In this document: positions 24,735-31,034 of the stretch, one piece after another
Layout of the letters: every line of letters begins with the position of its first letter
How positions within the stretch are numbered: position 1 is the first letter of the stretch
Assembly: GCA_003315675.1 (NCBI GenBank)
Contig: NIZU01000009.1
Location: 1 to 31,034, forward strand
Source: Methanocorpusculum sp. MCE
GTDB taxonomy: Archaea > Halobacteriota > Methanomicrobia > Methanomicrobiales > Methanocorpusculaceae
Direction: 5' to 3'
Length of the DNA stretch: 31,034 nucleotides
Program-made: the position numbers and the translations under genes
Notes under the pieces: generated by a model
The model's input: only the letters and a program-made list of their open reading frames with translations
What the model was told of the DNA's origin: nothing
Database searches by the model: none

Positions 24735-26003
24735 ATGACTGAATCTGGGCAGGATGACAACCAGGACGTGATCACGCCGATCATCTCCGTCGAACCGGTT
24801 ATTTCGTCAGAGGAGCTTGCACAGCTCAGAAAAACCAACATTGCCCTGGAAAGCCGCAACTATGAACTGCGGGAAACGGTCAGACAGTTGAGGCTGCAGG
24901 CTGCGGCAACGGAATCAGAGCGGGATCAGTATAAACGCGAGGCGAAACGGCTGAAAGGCGATCTGGAACAGTACCGCAGCCCGCCGCTCGTGATCGGGAC
25001 GATCGAAGCCCTCGCGTCGGATGAACGGGTAATTGTAAGGAGCACGACCGGGCCGCAGTTTCTCTCGAAGGTGAGCGAGACGGTCGACCCTAAAGAGATA
25101 ATTCCCGGAAGACAGTGTGCTCTGCATCCGCAGTCGTTCGTTCTCGTGGAGGTCCTGCCGAACAAATACGACACCGCAATCTCCGGCATGGAGGTCGAAA
25201 CGGCGCCGAACGTCAGTTACGCCGATATCGGCGGGCTGGAACTCCAGAAGACCCTTTTACGCGAAGCAGTGGAGCTGCCGCTTCTCAAGCCGGACCTGTT
25301 TGAAAAGGTGGGTATCGAGCCGCCGAAAGGCGTGCTTCTCGTCGGGCCGCCGGGGACCGGCAAGACCCTGCTTGCAAAAGCGGTCTCTCATGAGACGAAC
25401 GCCGCCTTCATCAGGGTCGTCGGTTCCGAACTCGTGCAGAAGTACATCGGCGAAGGAGCACGGCTCGTTCGGGAACTCTTTTCTCTTGCAAGAGAGAGGG
25501 CTCCTGCGATCATTTTCATCGACGAGATCGACGCGATCGGCTCGTCAAGGAGCAACGATGCCTACTCAGCCGGCGATCACGAGGTGAACCGGACCCTGAT
25601 GCAGCTTTTGTCCGAGCTGGACGGCTTCAATACGCGGGGGAACGTAAAGATCATCACGGCCACGAACCGGATGGATATCCTCGACCAGGCACTCCTCCGG
25701 CCCGGACGGTTCGACCGGATCATCGAGTTCCCGCTCCCGGACGAAGAGGGACGGGCAATGATCCTTGCGATCCACACGCAGAAGATGCATCTTGCAAAGA
25801 GCGTCTCGCTCAAAAAGATCGCGGCCGAAACTCCGAATATGAACGGATCGGAGCTGATGGCCATCTGCGTGGAGGCTGGTATGAACGCAGTTCGGACCGG
25901 CAGGACGAAGGTCAACGGGGACGACTTCACCAAAGCGATCGAGGCGGTCAAATTGGGACGCATCCAGAAGATCATACCACTCCCGGAAGGAATGTATTCA
26001 TAA
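24735..26003 (+). CDS. pan: Proteasome-activating nucleotidase (PAN, Rpt-like AAA ATPase)
   Basis: This 422-residue protein unfolds substrates and feeds them to the 20S proteasome. An N-terminal coiled coil (residues about 25-80) is followed by an OB domain (about 85-150) and the AAA module. Walker A is GPPGTGKT at 204-211, Walker B is IIFIDEIDAIG at 259-269, and the second region of homology contains TATNRMDILDQALLRPGRFD. The C-terminus EGMYS fits the HbYX motif that docks into the proteasome and opens its gate. I chose 24735 over an upstream ATG at 24672 because GGGG lies eight bases before it. The upstream 21 residues are unlike PAN and cover the promoter palindrome. Confidence 0.93.
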   Translation: MTESGQDDNQDVITPIISVEPVISSEELAQLRKTNIALESRNYELRETVRQLRLQAAATESERDQYKREAKRLKGDLEQYRSPPLVIGTIEALASDERVIVRSTTGPQFLSKVSETVDPKEIIPGRQCALHPQSFVLVEVLPNKYDTAISGMEVETAPNVSYADIGGLELQKTLLREAVELPLLKPDLFEKVGIEPPKGVLLVGPPGTGKTLLAKAVSHETNAAFIRVVGSELVQKYIGEGARLVRELFSLARERAPAIIFIDEIDAIGSSRSNDAYSAGDHEVNRTLMQLLSELDGFNTRGNVKIITATNRMDILDQALLRPGRFDRIIEFPLPDEEGRAMILAIHTQKMHLAKSVSLKKIAAETPNMNGSELMAICVEAGMNAVRTGRTKVNGDDFTKAIEAVKLGRIQKIIPLPEGMYS

Positions 26004-26013
26004 TATTTTCATC

Positions 26014-26020
26014 TTTTTTT
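26014..26020 (+). terminator. T7 terminator after pan
   Basis: A run of seven T begins 10 bp after the pan stop codon. Confidence 0.5.
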
Positions 26021-26099
26021 CGAACAACATATCATGCCTGCGGGAGGTCCCGACGCTATCACGGCAGGCTTATTACATCGCCAAAGCAAACACAAATTA

Positions 26100-26903
26100 A
26101 TGATTCATATTATCCCTAAACCGACCGATACTCCAACCGACAACTCCACAGGCATGGTCCAGGAAGAACTGAGAAGACGCGGCATTCCGTTCGTCAACCT
26201 CGACCTTGCATCCGTCGATCCGTTCGATCTCCCGGTGTTTGGAGAGACGATCTGGGCCTGCGGGATAAAACAGGACGGCGTCCAGTTCGAACTTCTCAAA
26301 GCCCTCGAACTGGAAAACCACGTGATCAACTCCCCCGAAGCCATCGCGATCTGCGCAAGCAAAGTGACGACGACCGCAAAAATACTCAGAGCCGGAGCAC
26401 CAAGCCCGGCGACATGCTTCACGAACAGTAAAGAAAAGGTCCAGAAATTCGTCGATGCACACGGCGGAAAAGCAGTCTACAAACCAGTCTACGGATACGA
26501 CGGAAACGGGATCTCTCTCTTCCACTCGGCCGACGAGATCAAAGAGGAGCCGCCGTACTACGTGCAGGAGTATGTGAAAAACGACCGCGACTACCGCATC
26601 TTCGTCATCGATTATGAAGCGGTCGGAGCGATCAAACGCGAATCCCCGCACCTTACCCACAATATTCACCAGGGAGGATGCGGACAGGCCGTCGAGATCC
26701 CAAAAGACATGGCAGACGCAGCAGAAGGAGCGGCCCGGGCGATCGGCATCGACTACTGCGGGGTCGATCTTCTGCCGCTTGAAGACGGCGGCTACACCGT
26801 TCTTGAAGTAAACGGCACTCCGAACTGGCACTGCATGACGGCCCCCATCCCCAAACTTCTTGCCGATTATCTGATCCGTCAGTACAGAGAAGGCAGGAAA
26901 TAA
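26100..26903 (+). CDS. RimK-type ATP-grasp alpha-L-glutamate ligase, MptN-like
   Basis: The 267-residue protein, starting MIHIIPKPTDTPTDNS, has an ATP-grasp fold of the RimK/MptN/CofF group. Visible blocks are INSPEAIAICASKVTTTAKI, YKPVYGYDGNGISLF, YVQEYVKNDRDYRIFVIDYE, IKRESPHLTHNIHQGG and the metal-binding LPLEDGGYTVLEVNGTPNW. In methanogens such enzymes add glutamate to tetrahydromethanopterin (MptN) or coenzyme F420 (CofF). MptN looks the better fit, but the sequence alone does not decide it. The frame opens upstream at 26034, but the added 22 residues are not conserved in character. Confidence 0.75.
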   Translation: MIHIIPKPTDTPTDNSTGMVQEELRRRGIPFVNLDLASVDPFDLPVFGETIWACGIKQDGVQFELLKALELENHVINSPEAIAICASKVTTTAKILRAGAPSPATCFTNSKEKVQKFVDAHGGKAVYKPVYGYDGNGISLFHSADEIKEEPPYYVQEYVKNDRDYRIFVIDYEAVGAIKRESPHLTHNIHQGGCGQAVEIPKDMADAAEGAARAIGIDYCGVDLLPLEDGGYTVLEVNGTPNWHCMTAPIPKLLADYLIRQYREGRK

Positions 26904-26931
26904 TTAAATAATTCCCAACTCTATTTCTGGT

Positions 26932-27321
26932 ATGAACAAAACTCTTCTCATTTCCCTGGTTTCAGGGATCATTTTCCTCTGTCTCGTCACCGCGGGCTGT
27001 GTGAACACGTCGGATGTGACCGGGACGGAGACGCCGGGAGCACTGGATCCGATCTTTGGAACATGGACCGGACAGACCGTGAGTACCGGATACACCGAGT
27101 ACTACACGATGGTCTTCAACGAGGACGGTACCGGAAAAGTCACCGTGAAAAGCATGGGAACCGAACTGCCGTCCGACTTCACCTGGACGAAATCGAGCAG
27201 CTTAAACTACAATCTGTTCTTTTCCGTCGCCGCTTCGGGCTTCTCCCAGCAGAACAAACTCGTTATGAACAGCAACGAGCAGAGCTTCTCGGTGATCGGT
27301 ATCGAATTCATCAAGAACTAA
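26932..27321 (+). CDS. Small secreted lipoprotein of unknown function
   Basis: This 129-residue protein starts MNKTLLISLVSGIIFLCLVT and reaches a lipobox at AGC (Cys23). A Thr/Gly-rich linker follows, then a short domain beginning DPIFGTWTGQTVSTGYTEYY. The pattern of a GTW motif followed by alternating strands (MVFNEDGTGKVTV, SDFTWTKSSSLNY) resembles small lipocalin-like or beta-sandwich domains found on methanogen surfaces. I do not recognise a named family. It lies 28 bp after the glutamate ligase and ends at a hairpin terminator. Confidence 0.65.
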   Translation: MNKTLLISLVSGIIFLCLVTAGCVNTSDVTGTETPGALDPIFGTWTGQTVSTGYTEYYTMVFNEDGTGKVTVKSMGTELPSDFTWTKSSSLNYNLFFSVAASGFSQQNKLVMNSNEQSFSVIGIEFIKN

Positions 27322-27335
27322 AAAAGATTAAACAC

Positions 27336-27373
27336 AAGGCGGGTTATGGGGGGAATCCCCGCCTTATTTTATT
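27336..27373. terminator. Hairpin terminator between convergent genes
   Basis: AAGGCGGG (27336-27343) pairs with CCCGCCTT (27358-27365), followed on the plus strand by a T-rich ATTTTATTTA. It sits between the lipoprotein gene and the convergent UPF0058 gene and may serve both. Confidence 0.6.
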
Positions 27374-27663
27374 TACTGTTCCTTTTCGGATTCCATTTCC
27401 TTGAGCGTGCGGTCGGCAAGCTCTTTCATGCGGGCCGGGATGCCGCGTGAGGAGATGGTCTCGATCTCTTTCATTGCAGCCGCGATCTCGGAGCCGAGAA
27501 TGAAGATCGCATATTTGTGTTCGAGTTTACTCCGGTTGACCATGTCCGGGGTGATTTTCAGTGCATTGTATTGGGGAAACTTCAGATCCGGGTTTAATGA
27601 CTCGTAGTATACTTTGATGTCAAAAAAAATCTGATGAAGCTCAAGTAGTTCTTCCTTGTGCAT
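27373..27663 (-). CDS. UPF0058 family protein
   Basis: This 96-residue all-helical protein begins MHKEELLELHQIFFDIKVYY and contains HKYAIFILGSEIAAAMKEIE. Both are characteristic of the UPF0058 family found in Euryarchaeota. Conserved His and Glu residues at the N-terminus suggest metal binding, but the function is unknown. It is a single gene convergent with the lipoprotein gene and divergent from the pyrophosphatase gene. Confidence 0.85.
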   Translation of the reverse strand: MHKEELLELHQIFFDIKVYYESLNPDLKFPQYNALKITPDMVNRSKLEHKYAIFILGSEIAAAMKEIETISSRGIPARMKELADRTLKEMESEKEQ

Positions 27664-27783
27664 GATGCCAAATAGATAAGGGGTGAAATGTCTTAATAAT
27701 TTGTGTGAGCCTAAATCCCGGCCGGAAAAAGTCTATCTCATTTACCGCCAAACTATACCCATATATCGTCAGGAGAGTCTCAG

Positions 27784-29406
27784 TTGAAGTCAATATATGT
27801 AATGGGTCATCGGCACCCGGATACTGACAGTATATGCAGTGCAATAGGGTATGCGGCATTTCTGAACAGGGACGGGAAGGATACGTATATCGCGGCACGC
27901 TGCGGCGACCTGAACGCCGAGTCGAAGTACGCTCTCGCGAAGTTCGATCTGGAGGGGCCGGCCATTGTCCTGAGCGTGGAGCCGTCGGTGGCGGATATTC
28001 CGTTCACGCACCCGGAGAGCGCGAATGCGGAAACGCCGACGATCGATGTGATCGAGCTGATGGATAAAAACGATCTGCGGAATCTGCCGATCACCGATCC
28101 TGAAGGGAAGCTGATCGGTCTTGTGAGCGAGCACGGTCTTGCCCGGGCGTATGTTTCGAATACGAAGATGGAGACGCTCGCGGTTTCGCCGGTGAGCGTG
28201 GATACGCTCGCACGGATCCTGCACGGAACGGTGCGGGTGAAAAACCACACCGTCCTTGAAGGAGCGGTGTACATCTCGATCGATGCCCTGCACGTGATTC
28301 TCTCCCGCATCACGAAGAAGGATATCGCGATCGTCGGAGATGACGAGCCGACGCAGCTTGCTTTGGTTTCTGCGGGGATCGCGGCGCTGATCATCGCGGA
28401 TTCCGCCCCGGTCGGGCAGCGGCTGCTCGCGTCGGCCGCGGAGAAAGGGGTGACGGTGATTTCGACCGAGGTCGATGCATTCGGGGTCGCGAAGATGATC
28501 CACTTGACGCTTCCCGCCGAGACGATCATGACGAAGGATGTCCCGACCGTCCGGATCGCTGATACGATGGAGTATGTGAAGCAGATCGTTTCGAACTCAA
28601 AGTACCGGACGGCCTGTGTGGTGGATGAGAACGGCAAACTGCTTGGGACGATTTCGCGGAATTCACTGATGGAGGATGTGGCGAAGTCGGTGATTCTGGT
28701 GGATCACAACGAGTACAGTCAGGCGGTGGAGGGGATCGAGACGGCAGATATCATCGAGATCATTGATCACCACCGGCTTGGTGCGATGGCGACGCTTCGC
28801 CCGATCCGGTTCGATATGGAGCCGGTGGGTTCGACTTCGACGATCGTGACCAGGCGCTTTATGGAGGCAGGGGTCAAGCCGGATACGAGCGTGGCAGGGA
28901 TCCTTCTTTCGGGTATCCTTTCGGATACGCTCGGTCTGAAGATGTCGACGACGACGCGGCAGGACGAGGATGCGGTTAATTTCCTGTCCGAGATCGCCGG
29001 GGTTGATCCGATCTCCTATGCAAATGAGCTGATTGCGGAAGGGATGTCTCTTTCAGGCGTTTCGCAGGACGAACTTCTTGAGCGGGACACAAAGGAGTAT
29101 AATCTGTCCGGCAAGCGGGTGATTATTTCGCAGGTGCTTGTCCCGTCGTATGCGTATGCGAAGACGAATGAGGAGGCGATCTTTGCGGCGCTGGAGGCGA
29201 AGCTGCGGCAGCCGCATGCCCCGGATATCTATATTGCGTTATATACGAGTGTTTCGGAGATGGGGTCAGATATGTTTACGGCGGCGGATGAGGCAACGAT
29301 GCTTGCGATGAACTGGCAGAAGACGCCGATGCATCTGCCGGGGGTCGTTTCGAGGAAGAAGGATTTCGTGCCGCATTTCGGGCGGATGCTGGATTCCGTT
29401 TTCTAA
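27784..29406 (+). CDS. CBS-domain family II (Mn-dependent) inorganic pyrophosphatase
   Basis: This 540-residue enzyme hydrolyses pyrophosphate. The DHH-type catalytic domain is split by an insert. GHRHPDTDSICSAIGYA is at residues 8-24, and the later motifs DHNEYSQ, EIIDHHRLGA and STSTIV lie in the second half. The DHHA2 domain ends with VSRKKDFVPHFG. The insert of about 250 residues (roughly 65-310) contains two CBS-like halves (around residues 90 and 250) and an intervening DRTGG-like region. In this family these bind adenine nucleotides and regulate activity. The start is TTG, supported by AGGAG eight bases upstream and by homology starting at once (MKSIYVMGHRHPD). Confidence 0.9.
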   Translation: MKSIYVMGHRHPDTDSICSAIGYAAFLNRDGKDTYIAARCGDLNAESKYALAKFDLEGPAIVLSVEPSVADIPFTHPESANAETPTIDVIELMDKNDLRNLPITDPEGKLIGLVSEHGLARAYVSNTKMETLAVSPVSVDTLARILHGTVRVKNHTVLEGAVYISIDALHVILSRITKKDIAIVGDDEPTQLALVSAGIAALIIADSAPVGQRLLASAAEKGVTVISTEVDAFGVAKMIHLTLPAETIMTKDVPTVRIADTMEYVKQIVSNSKYRTACVVDENGKLLGTISRNSLMEDVAKSVILVDHNEYSQAVEGIETADIIEIIDHHRLGAMATLRPIRFDMEPVGSTSTIVTRRFMEAGVKPDTSVAGILLSGILSDTLGLKMSTTTRQDEDAVNFLSEIAGVDPISYANELIAEGMSLSGVSQDELLERDTKEYNLSGKRVIISQVLVPSYAYAKTNEEAIFAALEAKLRQPHAPDIYIALYTSVSEMGSDMFTAADEATMLAMNWQKTPMHLPGVVSRKKDFVPHFGRMLDSVF

Positions 29407-29571
29407 CTTTTTTTTTGGCGGGTGCGGAGCGGCTCGCGGTGCGAGGCATCACACGAAATGCACGAAAAAAGAGCGAAAACACGAAACTATCTAAAATCAA
29501 CGAAATGCACAAAAAGGGGATGAGAGGTTGTCATCCACATTCCAGAGGGTTATGGCTGGGTGTGGACGCAT

Positions 29572-29660
29572 GAGATTATTTAACCGCGAATAAGCCCAAA
29601 CGGGTTTTACCCGTTTGAGGCGGCACGCAAGGCTTTGCCTTGCACGCCTCCGCGAATTCT
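29572..29660 (+). repeat. Diverged partial copy of the hairpin module
   Basis: It opens like the other modules (GTGTGGACGCATGAGA, then AACCGCGAAT) but differs after that. It contains AAACGGGT-TTT-ACCCGTTT (29598-29616) and GCAAGGC-TTT-GCCTTGC (29627-29643). The latter is nested within GAGGCG (29617-29622) pairing with CGCCTC (29645-29650). Confidence 0.55.
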
Positions 29661-29749
29661 CGCGAATCGCATTTTTCTTGCGTCGTCGTGCTCTGCTCCG
29701 GCTGATCGCCTACGCAGGAATCGCACGCCGTCTGGAAAAATGCTGTCAG

Positions 29750-29771
29750 AAAAACCGGCGTGCCGGTTTTT
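29750..29771 (+). repeat. 10-bp perfect hairpin followed by T tract
   Basis: AAAAACCGGC-GT-GCCGGTTTTT forms a strong stem ending in T5. It would work as an intrinsic terminator in either direction, but no gene adjoins it. Confidence 0.5.
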
Positions 29772-29856
29772 ATTATAGGATACTTCCTTATATGTCTAAA
29801 AAAGGATAGTCGATCTCTCTTTTCTGATTCGGGGTGCGGAGAAGTGACTGCGGGGT

Positions 29857-29899
29857 GAGCCGTTAGGCTCGCCCTCAGCTGAGCAAACCGAAGGTTTGC
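29857..29899 (+). repeat. Two-hairpin repeat module, copy at 29.9 kb
   Basis: Hairpin 1 is GAGCC-GTTA-GGCTC (29857-29870). The linker is GCCCTCAGCTGA. Hairpin 2 is GCAAACC-GAA-GGTTTGC (29883-29899), followed by GATTGCGGG. The order, linker and trailing sequence match the copies at 18.8 and 21.4 kb, with different stems. Confidence 0.65.
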
Positions 29900-29937
29900 G
29901 ATTGCGGGTTGGATGCGAAGCGGCCGACCTTAGCAGA

Positions 29938-29954
29938 GCAAATCTTTGATTTGC
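29938..29954 (+). repeat. GCAA-type hairpin
   Basis: GCAAATC-TTT-GATTTGC, preceded by CGACCTTAGCAGA. The same flank with a different loop recurs at 30153-30170. Confidence 0.55.
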
Positions 29955-29996
29955 GAGACGGCGCGGACCGGCGCGCGGCGGGGAATCCTGTCTTTT

Positions 29997-30212
29997 GGAC
30001 GCATGAGAAAAACCAACCGCGAATCGGCGAGAATCCCGCCCTTCGGGCTCTCAGAATCGGATTTGCTGATCCTCACTCTCGCAATCCTGCTCCGCAGTCT
30101 TGCTCCCCCTTATCGGGAGCGGGTTGGAGACGAAGTCGACGACCTTAACGGAGCAAATCGTTAGATTTGCGAGAACGTTCGGGCAAATCCTATCGCCGCC
30201 CCGGCGGCTCCT
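29997..30212 (+). repeat. Covarying-hairpin module, third copy
   Basis: Same orientation and boundaries as the left arm of the 617-bp element. It starts GGACGCATGAGA and ACCAACCGCGAATCGG, and ends GGCGGCTCCT. Hairpins: A is GCCC-TTC-GGGC (30038-30048), B is CTGC-TCC-GCAG (30087-30097), C is GCTCCC-7nt-GGGAGC (30102-30120), and D is GCCGC-CCCG-GCGGC (30195-30208). An extra GCAAATC-GTTA-GATTTGC hairpin (30153-30170) is inserted between C and D. No terminal repeats flank this copy. Confidence 0.7.
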
Positions 30213-30473
30213 TACTTCGTGAGCGAGACAGCTTATTTATATAATGGAAGCGAAGCACAACACGGCGGAGAAACCATTATTTTCAATAATATATTAATTA
30301 CTGACGATTCGTATTATACAATATATACAATAATGTTGTTAAATTCATTCAAATCAAAGATATCTCACATCTATTTCTCTGTTCAATTATCATTCCTCTT
30401 CGTTGGATAAACTCATCTAAAAATATCAAAATTAACTAAAACATTATATAATATATTGATCATTACTAAAATC

Positions 30474-30600
30474 ATGAACTATATTGAGAATGCTAAAAAA
30501 ATAATAAACTCAGAAATAGAGGGATTAAAAAAATTTGTCAGATAGTATTGATGAAAATTTCTGTGAAGTCATAAAAATAATCAAAGAGAGAATATCTATC
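30474..30600 (+). pseudogene. Remnant of a KdsD/KpsF-type sugar-phosphate isomerase N-terminus
   Basis: An ATG at 30474 opens MNYIENAKKIINSEIEGLKK, then a stop soon follows. Removing one T at the A7T3 run (about 30527-30536) continues as LSDSIDENFCEVIKIIKERI. This resembles the first 45 residues of arabinose-5-phosphate isomerase-type SIS proteins (an EIEGL... helix, then DENF...). The SIS domain that should follow is missing; instead an unrelated stretch leads into the insertion sequence. It is AT-rich, unlike the core genome, and may be a relic of a surface-polysaccharide locus cut by the insertion. The identification rests on a short segment. Confidence 0.4.
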
Positions 30601-30713
30601 AACCCATTTTTTAACGCGAATCATGATTTAAGGAAGATTGGCTACATCCATACCCCCTCACCCCCCCAAAAAAAAGAAGAATACCCATTATTCCTTGACG
30701 TTTTTTTTTTAAT

Positions 30714-31034
30714 TTACACTCTGTTTTGAATCGTTTTCACCTGATAGATATTATAACAAAATGCAGCCAGCATATTTGTCACTCGTACTCTTTGCAGCGT
30801 TGTTACCTTCACCAACCCTGCATGAAAAACATTTTTGATCACTGCATAGGGTCTCTCGCCCTTTGATCTCTTCCTACTTATTCGCAGATTTCTCAGTTTA
30901 TCTCGTATGCCAATGGGATGCCCTCTCGCTCCCCTTTTCATTGTGGCACTATATCCCTTGCATTTTGCTCCCTGATATCCCCGATCCCGATAGACCACTT
31001 CTCCTTTTTCTGAGAGGTCCACCTGACTATCATG
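30714..31034 (-). CDS. IS5-like DDE transposase, C-terminal part (cut by window edge)
   Basis: The frame is open to the window end, where it reads HDSQVDLSEKG. The next block, VVYRDRGYQGAK, carries the second catalytic aspartate of a DDE transposase. SKGERPYAVIKNVFHAG supplies the glutamate region. The C-terminus (RVRVTNMLAAFCYNIYQ) is typical of IS5-group enzymes. The GTG at 31020 is internal, not a start. Beyond the stop are a T-rich tract and a C-rich stretch (CCCCCTCACCCCCCC, about 30654-30668) that may mark the element's end. The other end lies outside the window, so the terminal repeats cannot be confirmed. Confidence 0.8.
   Translation of the reverse strand, partial: HDSQVDLSEKGEVVYRDRGYQGAKCKGYSATMKRGARGHPIGIRDKLRNLRISRKRSKGERPYAVIKNVFHAGLVKVTTLQRVRVTNMLAAFCYNIYQVKTIQNRV

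Larger units (their letters stand above)
29407..30473. other. Gene-free region of mosaic hairpin repeats
   Basis: This 1.07-kb region holds no credible gene. The first part has a T9 tract after the pyrophosphatase stop, then CACGAAATGCAC-like short repeats. From about 29565 to 30212 it is a mosaic of hairpin modules listed separately. From 30220 to 30473 the sequence turns sharply AT-rich, with a TATA-like ATTATATAATATAT (about 30443-30456) ahead of the isomerase remnant. Confidence 0.6.

Noticed and set aside
29572..30212. CRISPR-like array
   Set aside because: The repeats are palindromes with variable stems and irregular spacing, with no constant direct repeat, equal spacers or cas genes.

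Overview
The window comes from a methanogenic euryarchaeon. It carries RNA polymerase with both large subunits split (A'/A'' and B'/B''), a proteasome-activating nucleotidase with a C-terminal HbYX motif, an MBF1-type regulator, a formylmethanofuran dehydrogenase polyferredoxin (FwdF), an MptN/RimK-type glutamate ligase and a UPF0058 protein. Bacterial-type MutS/MutL and the overall gene set suggest the Methanomicrobiales, probably a Methanocorpusculum-like organism. That assignment is an inference from protein character, not a database result.

Layout. Positions 1-758 (minus) hold fwdF, interrupted by an in-frame TAG. Positions 759-1505 are a long leader with two promoter-like sites, each beside a copy of one 22-bp element. 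Positions 1506-11782 (minus) are the transcription block rpoH-rpoB2-rpoB1-rpoA1-rpoA2 followed by a U32-family protein. A tRNA-Lys(UUU) lies upstream at 12001-12074. On the plus strand follow a PsiE-like membrane protein and a doubly broken MATE exporter gene. mutS-mutL (minus, overlapping by 4 nt) occupy 14420-18771. From 18772 to 23363 the DNA is accessory in character: a frameshifted AT-rich KAP-type P-loop NTPase, a nitroreductase, a lipoprotein NTN-hydrolase and a 617-bp element with perfect terminal inverted repeats. From 23364 to 29406 it is housekeeping again: tpiA-mbf1 (minus), pan, a glutamate ligase, a small lipoprotein, UPF0058 and a CBS-domain Mn-type pyrophosphatase. From 29407 to the end there is no intact gene: mosaic hairpin repeats, an AT-rich remnant of a sugar-phosphate isomerase, and the 3' part of an IS5-like transposase running off the edge.

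The most unusual content is in the non-coding DNA. Three copies of a roughly 170-215 bp module (two inverted inside the TIR element, one at 29997-30212) each contain at least four short stem-loops. The stems differ between copies while base pairing is kept. A second, smaller module has two hairpins and a constant TCAGCNGAGCAA linker, and occurs near 18.8, 21.4 and 29.9 kb. This looks like structure-conserved, sequence-variable repeats, and it is the best candidate here for something undescribed.

Four genes carry stop codons or single-base frameshifts: fwdF, the MATE gene, the KAP gene and the isomerase remnant. Three of the indels lie in or beside short homopolymer runs, so sequencing error must be excluded before decay or recoding is argued.
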